NCBI GenBank assembly: GCA_903632075.3
Contig: CAHIKZ030000027.1
Location: 1,876,501 to 1,940,500, forward strand
DNA: 64,000 nt
Source: Acanthosepion pharaonis
Lineage: Eukaryota; Mollusca; Cephalopoda; Sepiida; Sepiidae
Reading direction: 5' to 3'
The notes beneath the pieces are model-generated. The model was not told where the DNA came from. It searched no databases and was given only the letters and a program-made list of their open reading frames with translations. This document shows, in pieces, positions 48,200-57,100 of the stretch (positions within the stretch are counted from its first letter, which is position 1; each line of letters begins with the position of its first letter). Both the position numbers and the translations under genes were made by a program.

Positions 48200-51100
48200 C
48201 GAATGCACGGCCGTAATTTTCGACGGATTTGCACCAAAATTTACATGCACATGCTCCAAGTTAGCGAAAAGGCCAAGACTGACTTTGCATTTCCCAACTC
48301 CCATCGATAGTGGAAATAATCGATTTTTTCATGCTTCTACGGCACTTTTCATGTAGTTTGCGACCATTTTCTACTGCCCAGAGTGAGAGCCCATAGTTGG
48401 CTGCCACGAAGAGGCAGGAAGATTCTATTGGCCAGCGTGAGAGCCAACAGCTGACTGACACGAATGTTAACTAGCATGCTAGCATGCAAAAAAAAAAATC
48501 GATAGCTGCATTCGTCACAAGTGGGAAAAATTTAAATCTGCACGGCACTTTACTCCAATTGGCTCATTCGCTTGCTTAAACTTAACGCTGATTCTGATGC
48601 CGCAGAACTGGGTTGGGTGTGAAAATGTATTTGTTGTTAACATTCTTTTTTCATTCGGTTTTTCCAGTTACGAGTCCTTTTTTTTAAAGCTGATTGTGTT
48701 CATTTTGTTTAGTTCTTTTTTCGTCACAGATTTAATGTTTAGTATAGAGCTTAGAAAAAATTCTCAGTGTGAGATAGGCAAGAAGTACGGCATGTAGCAA
48801 CATCAGCACGGCAAAGGGCACTCCTTTAAAGGCAAGGAAGGGCAAAAATATTGTAAGTCAAGTGATAGCGATTGCTGTATGAGTCGTACGATTTTTGAAT
48901 CAAGCACGGGAAACGCCGTGCCATGCTGCTAGTACTGAAACAAAATTAAGATGACGTCATGTGTCTTATTACAAAGACAGTTTTGAAATCTCTTATTCAT
49001 CATTACTCTGATGGCAATAAAGAAAGACATTCAAACACACGATGAAAATAAACTTTAAATACTAAATGCGGATGAAGGAATCGGTTCTCTTATGTACATC
49101 CTTATTCATCGTATACTTTTTCTGCTTGATGTTTTTGTAATGTCTTTTAATCTTTTGTCATGTGCCTTGGTGAAAAGGGCCATATCGACAGCTTTTATAT
49201 TCAATCTGGTCTTTCTTATATATGTGATTTGCATGGTCCCATTAATTTAATTTTTATTAATTTACTCCAATCTCTACTGTCAAGAATAATACGGAACAGA
49301 ATCAATGTTCCAAAGAATCAATCTGGTTTCTAAATTAGTAAAAAGAAATTGAAAAACATATTATCTTTACTAAACTTACAATAGTCACAAGGCCTAATCG
49401 GAGAAATGAACCGAGGAAATATATTGCTGTCCGATAAAAGTGACTCACCTGATTTTTTTTACTTAAAATTTTTTTCGCGTATTGATTTGGGGTCAAACTA
49501 ATTTTTAATCTTACTAATATAAAGACCCCTTCCCGACTACCTAGTAAAAAAGTTTACTCACCCTAAGGTATTCTCTTGATAATTATAATTTTGGATATAA
49601 ATGAGATTTAGGGAAAAACTCTATGCAACTAGTAATCAATAGAAACATAACCGAACAACTTTAAATAAAGAATAATAGAGGTATAATTTATTTATAATAG
49701 GTAATACAGTTCGAAATATTTAATAATCTATGGGTCCTCCTTTATTTTGAATAACCTTTTTAAAACTTTTTTGGCAATGACTTGATTAGGTTCTGGCAAA
49801 CCTCATCTCCAAGCATTGAATTCCGTTCGGATATGAAATTCACAATCAAATCCTCTTTGTTGCTCAACTGCTTTCTCGAGAGCCTGTACTTTATAATACG
49901 CCATAAGTTTTCTATGGGGTTGAGGTCAGGAGATTGGGGCGGCCATGTCATAACACTCACATGTTTCTCATCAAAGTATTCCTTCATCAATTTTGATTTG
50001 TGACAGGGAACATTATCCTGCATAAAAATGAGCTTGGTAGGGTCGATTTGCACCCTTTCAGCAGAAGGGAGCAGACACGACTCTAAAATTCTCTTGTACT
50101 GCTCGCTCCTGAGGGTCTTTTCAATAGGTTTTAAGAAACCAGTTCCATGAAAAGAAAAGCATCCCCAGAACATTATACTGAACGGATGCTTGACAGTACT
50201 TACTGCTAAATTCAAAGAGCTTTCAAAGCTTCTTCTTCGGGTTTTAGATCGCTTATCCTTTGAATTTAGCTCAACTTTCGTTTCATCGGAGAAGAGAACA
50301 TTTAGTAAAAAAAAAATCAGGTGAGTCACTTTTATCGAACAGCTCTGGATGTTGTCAAACTTTAACTTAAAAATCAGCGTATGAAATCGAAACATTTACC
50401 TCTGTTAGTACACCTAATTTAAACAGCAGGTGAACAGACATACGATCAGATAGTGCTATGCTATTAATGGATTTTTCTAATTATTTAATACGTCTTAACT
50501 CAGCATAAAGTGGTTTGACAAAAGGCGGCGAACGCGGGCAACCCATGAGAAAAGAAATTATTGCTGAAGATAATAAAATAATAAAATAATAATTTTAACC
50601 ATGACATTACTTCGGATGCATACAGATAACTAACACAGATGTTTTTAGAACGAAACAGTATTGTGTCAGATGGATACTTTAAAAACGTTGAATTAAGTAA
50701 AAAAAAATTATGGATACAAATTCTCCACGAACTTTAATAAACATGTACACCTAAATCAGTGTTGAAGACTAAAAACCACTACAAGAAAATAAATAACAAT
50801 TCACTAGATCACCTCAACTTCAATTGAATAGTGTTGCTGCGTTCATCTTTATTGACAGCAACACCATGGATTAATGTTTAACAAATCAGTAGCGTAAATA
50901 ATTCCTGTGTTGTGATTTCTATACGGGGTGTCCTACACTAGGGTACTTTTACAAGACTAAGCTCTGTTTAAGTGATTTTTATAATATTCTATAAAACAAA
51001 ATATGTAAAAAGTTTTTCATAACTTTCAGTATCACTAACTTTCAGCAATATTAAAAGAAAATGATAATATATACAATTTTCATTACAAAAAATTCAGATA

Positions 51101-54100
51101 CGTATTAAAAATATATATAAAACAAGACATACGTGTACTTAAACTAGAAAACGCAAAGTAACCTTTCTAGTTTGTAATATCATCATATTTATAATGAGAA
51201 ACGAAGTTGTTCTTACCAGTTAAACATCAAAATTATGGTCCTTTTTAGAAGTGTTGGAATCGTAAATATTTTCCAGAGCCTGACATTCCGATCTTCAACC
51301 ACGGAGATTTCTATATTTTCTCGTTTACAGTTGAAATCTCGCTTGTTAACTTTGGCCATTTTATTCAGAACGATTTCTGCTTCCTTTTCCTTTTTCACAG
51401 TTAGTAGCCAACGTGGTGATTCTGGCAATACGCTAAAAAGGGTAATAAATAAATAAATAAATATTTAGAATATGTCAGCAAAATTTTCTGAAGGAAAAAA
51501 ATAGCCTTGGTTGCAATTTACAGAAATAATCGCATACGTAGGTTATAGTCGTTCTCATAATTACTGGAGCACTTGGAACAGTTTCACAACATTTACTGAT
51601 AAAAAAGATTGAAACAAAATCTGTGAAAAAGAATTAAATAATGTTGAACATAGCAAAGGGGTTAATTTTGTTGAACTTGATGTCATTTGTTCTCCAGTAA
51701 TAGCCATCAAATACATCGTGTTAATGCCGTGTAAATATGCAATAGAAACGAATATAGGATTAATAAAAATCACAGAAAGAAAGTAATTATGATAGTGGAA
51801 AAGTAACAAAAATCTCAATGCCTAACAAAGAAAATACAGAAAAAAGCAATTACCTTCTTTATAGTGGAGACGAAATTGTTAACAACATCCTAATCCTACA
51901 TTTTAGGATTTTGCTAACAATTTAGTCTTCACTGTTAAATTGTGTTAAATGGGACATAATAAAAAAACAGCACATCAACTGATTACATTTTACTTAATGT
52001 CTCATAATGAAAAGATTTCTCGAAATAGGAAACAGAGTTTGTGATAGATTCCTTGCATTGAGAAAAACTGACAAATCAATAGAGTAGATTAGTTTTATGA
52101 TTTGAAATTTAAAAAAAAATGCAAAGGAATTGTATGAGTTACAGATAAAGAAAACCGAATATTTCACTGAAATATTATGAAGAATGAGGAAGAAGGGAAA
52201 CAAAAAGAAATGAAATAAAATAAAACAAAAAGCAAAAAAAAAAAAACAAAAACAGGCAATATGCAGAATTTGAGTTTTAAATCTTACCAAATGTAAAGCA
52301 ATCCAGTCAATATTGGGGGGTAGAGAAACCAGTAAAAGGATCAGTGTTCAGGTTCGTATGTAATATGCCAATAAGTTCATAGTTAAAAATCCGATGCTGA
52401 AATACACTTGAATTACGATGGAGGCATTAGTTCTTCCAATAAATACATTGCTATAAGTATGTAGTAGTTTATGAAACCGAGAGAAACATAAAAATGGATG
52501 TTGTGAATTAATTGTTATGATACGATAGGTCTATTCTTTGTTTCTTAAATCCCACTCAACTCAGTCAAAAATGCAAAAGCAGTTTTTCAAAAAGGCTGAA
52601 TACCTAGAAAGAGGATGACAGAAAACAGACACACAAAAAAAGTAAGTAATTTTCAGTTTTAAATCTTACCATATGTAAAGCAATCCAGTCGGTATTGAGG
52701 GCAGGGAAACCAGTAGAAGGATTAGTGTCCAGTTCCGTACATAATATACCAATAAGCTAAGAATAACGTAGCCCATGGTTATATACATGTGAACAGACAT
52801 GGAAGCAGTCGTCCTGGTTTTCATTGAAGAAATTTCAGCACCTGTTAATTATAAGATGACATAAAAAAACAGCAATACGCCAGCTTGAAATTAGTTATGT
52901 TTAACAAAATGTAGAAAACAATATTTTAAAAAAAAATATTTTCGGATCTAATTTGAACACATTGTGTAGAGCGAGCGATAAAATCTATGCTAATGTCACA
53001 GTTCACTATTTTTGCGAATACGATCCTCACTGTGCGTTAGAAAGATTTTCTTTTCAGTTACCGTAAAATTACTTTGATAAATGCTTAGGTTTAATGTTAT
53101 TAAGAATTGTTCATTATTAATATTAAGTGTTGCTTTCTTGTATTTTACAATAAGGAAAATAAGCCCATACATGCTTATGATGCACACATCACCAGCCGCC
53201 TCTCAAGATGACATCAAATCACACCAAAACTCAGGACACAAAATACTCGTGAGGGACAAGGATGTGATAACATCCACTGTAAGAAGAGTGTAAAACTGAA
53301 GGAATTGCTGATTTTAAATTAACAAGAAACCCGCCCATAATAATTTTAATTGTGAACATGGCTACAGCGTGTAGGTCCCATTTGGAAATTAAGAATAGAT
53401 ATATTTGTCAGTAGCTTTTATACATTTACAAGAGCCCTTAACTCAGGCCTATACAGCATCCGTAGCTCTTCAGGGACTATTTATTTAAAATGATCCCAGT
53501 TGCAAAATTAGTGGCAACTTTTTTTATTTGAAAAATTTTATATATTGTTAATGCAACCAAACGGTCAAATAATTGCAATTGTATGTGACAATAACAAGAT
53601 CCATCAATATTTTTTTCCAAAAATTTGACATTTTTTAATAATCTTTGCTAAATAAAAGTGGCTTGTACTTACCTTTGATTATGTCTACCTTTTTAAAAAT
53701 ATTCAGAATAACTGGATCACAGAAGCTACTTCTAAATTATTATTTTATTTTGAAGACAAACGATAACTGCAAAATGGGAAATTGTAAAAGTTTTTTTTTT
53801 GAGTATGAAAAGACTCATTTCGTTAAACAGTTGAAACTAACTGATGTAGAACTTTACCCAAACCCCGCAGAGCGGCAAAATGTTTCCCATTGATTAAAAT
53901 ATATTTGAGATCAAAATGTAGCTGCCATTAAATTACATCAATTATTAAATGGGAAAGATACCGCAGAAAGATTTAATTTCATTAAAAAAATTAAAATTTT
54001 GGAAAATTGTCAGTGTCACAGAAATATATGATTGTACTTAAAAAATTATCATCTGAATATTTTTTTTTGTTTTTTTTTTTAAGTATTTCACCCCAAGCAA

Positions 54101-57100
54101 GGCGGGGTGCCACTAGCACGCAAGGGGTTACAGAGTGGGAGCGAGAATAAATAGGCGTGATAGAGGAAAGGATGAAGAGAAGGACACGGAATAGGTCGAG
54201 GCATCTGTAAATGTCGATTGACATTACATTTGAATAGCCGGCGAGTATAGCTATTAGGGAAGCAAGTAATAGAAAGAGGATTCTACAGACGAGAGTTGCG
54301 AGACATGATGCTATTCGAGTAGAAGAGACAGCTACATTTAACTGTTTCGACAGTGAAAGGATGAGACCGAGATGCCAGCCTAGTTGTACACTTAAATTCA
54401 TGTAGTCTGAGAACCAGCGAAAGTAGATCATCGGAGCAGTTACCGTGAAAGTATTTGTAGAAAAGACAGAGAGAGGCGACGGCATTTCTGTGAGAGAGCG
54501 ACTGTAGACGAGATGCCAGATCAGGGCCAATTATATTGCATATCTGTCTCTAGATAATGTCGAGGACCTGAAGACGAAAAGCAGGGGCACCAGACCATAT
54601 ATAGCAGCAGTATTCCATGCAAGGGCGAATGGTTGATTTATAGATTTGAAGGATGGATTCGTGCGATAAAAATTTTCTGGCGTGATATATGGAACCAACT
54701 TTCCTTGCGGTGGATGATGCTATTGGTTCAATTTATTTCTTCCATCTCAGGTCAGCGGACAGTTTGAGACCAAGCAATCGCAAAGAGGAGCTCTCGTGCA
54801 TGGGAGGCAGGGATGGTTCCCTGTGGTGAGAAATAGAGAGCAGTTTTGTTTTTGAGGCATTAAAATTAACCAGTCAATTCCTGCCCCAGTCTACAAGCGA
54901 TTAGAGGTCACTTTCGAGACTAACGGTCAGGTTAGATTTGTCAACAATAGCAGATTTGCTTTTGAGGCAGAAGTAAATAGTAGTTTTGTCTCCATAGATG
55001 GGTACACCGGATAAGTCAAGCGTTGAGTTCCGAGCAAAGCACTCAGCCGTATTTGCTTAGGATGTCAAGATCTCAAACTGGTTGAACAAAGGAGGCATTG
55101 TGGGTTTTTATTGTACGCTCTTGAAGAGACGCCAATAATCCTTGGAGCCGAATTGAGGACAAACTTGCACTCGTTACGGGCTGAGACAAAGAGATGTCTG
55201 TTGCAATCAAACATGTAATTACGATATAGGCGGAAGAAGTGATTCCTATGGATAATGGCAGCTGAGCAAGAAGCAGAGAACCAAGGAGATGTGCGCGATT
55301 TAACTTTATATTTCCTTGCGGGGTTGAAAGCCTCGATTCCAGCTTTTACCCAGGAGGAGACCTAGGCAGCTTATTCCCGAACGAGGAGCTTAAAGACCAC
55401 ATCCAAGAGGACATCGCGAAGGAAATCCCAGAACGAGTCCCGGTCTGCTCGTTTGTAAGAGAAGGATGTTCTGTTGGTAGGAGCTTATTTGCTGAGGTGG
55501 AGTAGAAGATGTTGAGAGACATTACAGTATGATCAGAGTTGCCAAGAGGGTAGAGCTGCGTGGCACGACAGGACTCGGGGATGGAGGTGAAACAGATATC
55601 AAGAAGGGAAACCTTACTGTCCAGAACCGTGTGGGAAAGTCAACTATTTGCATGAGAGATTGAGAAATTGAAAAGTTGATATCAGATTTAGATGATAAAC
55701 ATCTGTTATTTCTTTCTTATTCTGGGAAAATGACAAAAAGAATGGGAGGAAATCAAGGAAAAAGAATGAAATAATTAACAAGATATACTAATTTAGCCAT
55801 TGAACATACATACAATGGCTCATTACTTTTACAATATTACTTCAAATGTTAATTTAGGTGAATAAAGTGATTTTTGTACATTTAGTTATTTTATGGTATT
55901 TTGTTCTTTCTTAGTCCATTTACATTTTTGAAATAAGTCAGTAATCGTAAGATGCTTCCTAATATCATATATCTTTGATAATTGACTAATTACTGTACAT
56001 TACTAACAAGTTCCCTGCTAAAGATTGTCTCATTAATTGCTAATTAGTAGTAATTTAGGTTTGTGGATGTTGCGGTTTTTTGTGTATACGTATGTACTAG
56101 TGAGCTAGCCTAAATGAGCTGACTCATTTTATAGTTCACTAATAGAAGGATTAACCAATCAGAAAGCTGAAAATATTCAATGCGACGTGTATAAAGGCAG
56201 CCATTTTGTTTCTCCCAAATTGTCTGCAATTAAAAATAAAAAATTTCCTAAAAATAAGGTTTAAAATGACCGACTTGGGTCGACTATCATGGTTTCTTGG
56301 TATACAGTTCGAATTTAAAGGCAACACTATTACAATGGATCAATCTAGATACATCGAAATGATCTTATCTAAATTCAGCATGCAAAATTGTAAAACACGA
56401 ACTACTCCATGTGAAATGGATTTAAGCACAATTATGAATAATGAAGATGGTATAGCGGCGTGTGAGAAAGAATACAGAACATTGGTTGGAAGTCTTATTT
56501 ACGTCATCACATCAACCAGGCCAGATATCTGCTATACGGTTACTAAGTTGTCCCAAAACTTAAATAAACCGGCGACTGTGCATTTAACAAGAGCTAAGCA
56601 AGTGTTACGTTATCTAAAGTGATCTAAGAGTCGGTGCCTAGTATTTTGACAATCAGATAAACCATTACAATTGGAAGGATTTTCTGAAGCTGATTGGGCA
56701 AACTCACCAGATCGTAAAAGTATAACAGGCTATTGTTTTAAGCTATCAGACGTTTATCCAATGATCAGCTGGAAATCTAAGAAACAGGGAATGATTTCAC
56801 TTTCTACTTGTAAAGCGGAATATGTCGCATTGTCACAAGCAACATAAGAGGCTATTTTTCTTAAATTACTAATAAAAACAATTACAACACTTATAATAAG
56901 TGACCCAATAATTATTTACTGCGACAATCAGGCCAGTATTGCTTTGGCTAGAAATCCAATAATACATCAAAGATCAAAGCATATCGATGTTAAATATCAA
57001 TTTGTAAGGGATCTGGTACAAAAGAAAACAGTACAAATTGAATATGTTCAATCGGAAAATAACGTGTCGGACTTATTTACAAAGCCAATTACAAAATTGA

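Noticed and set aside
53991..54530. 179-codon minus-strand ORF
   Set aside because: A shadow frame of the LINE C-terminus; the meaningful frame reads LASRLQSLSHRNAVASLCLF.
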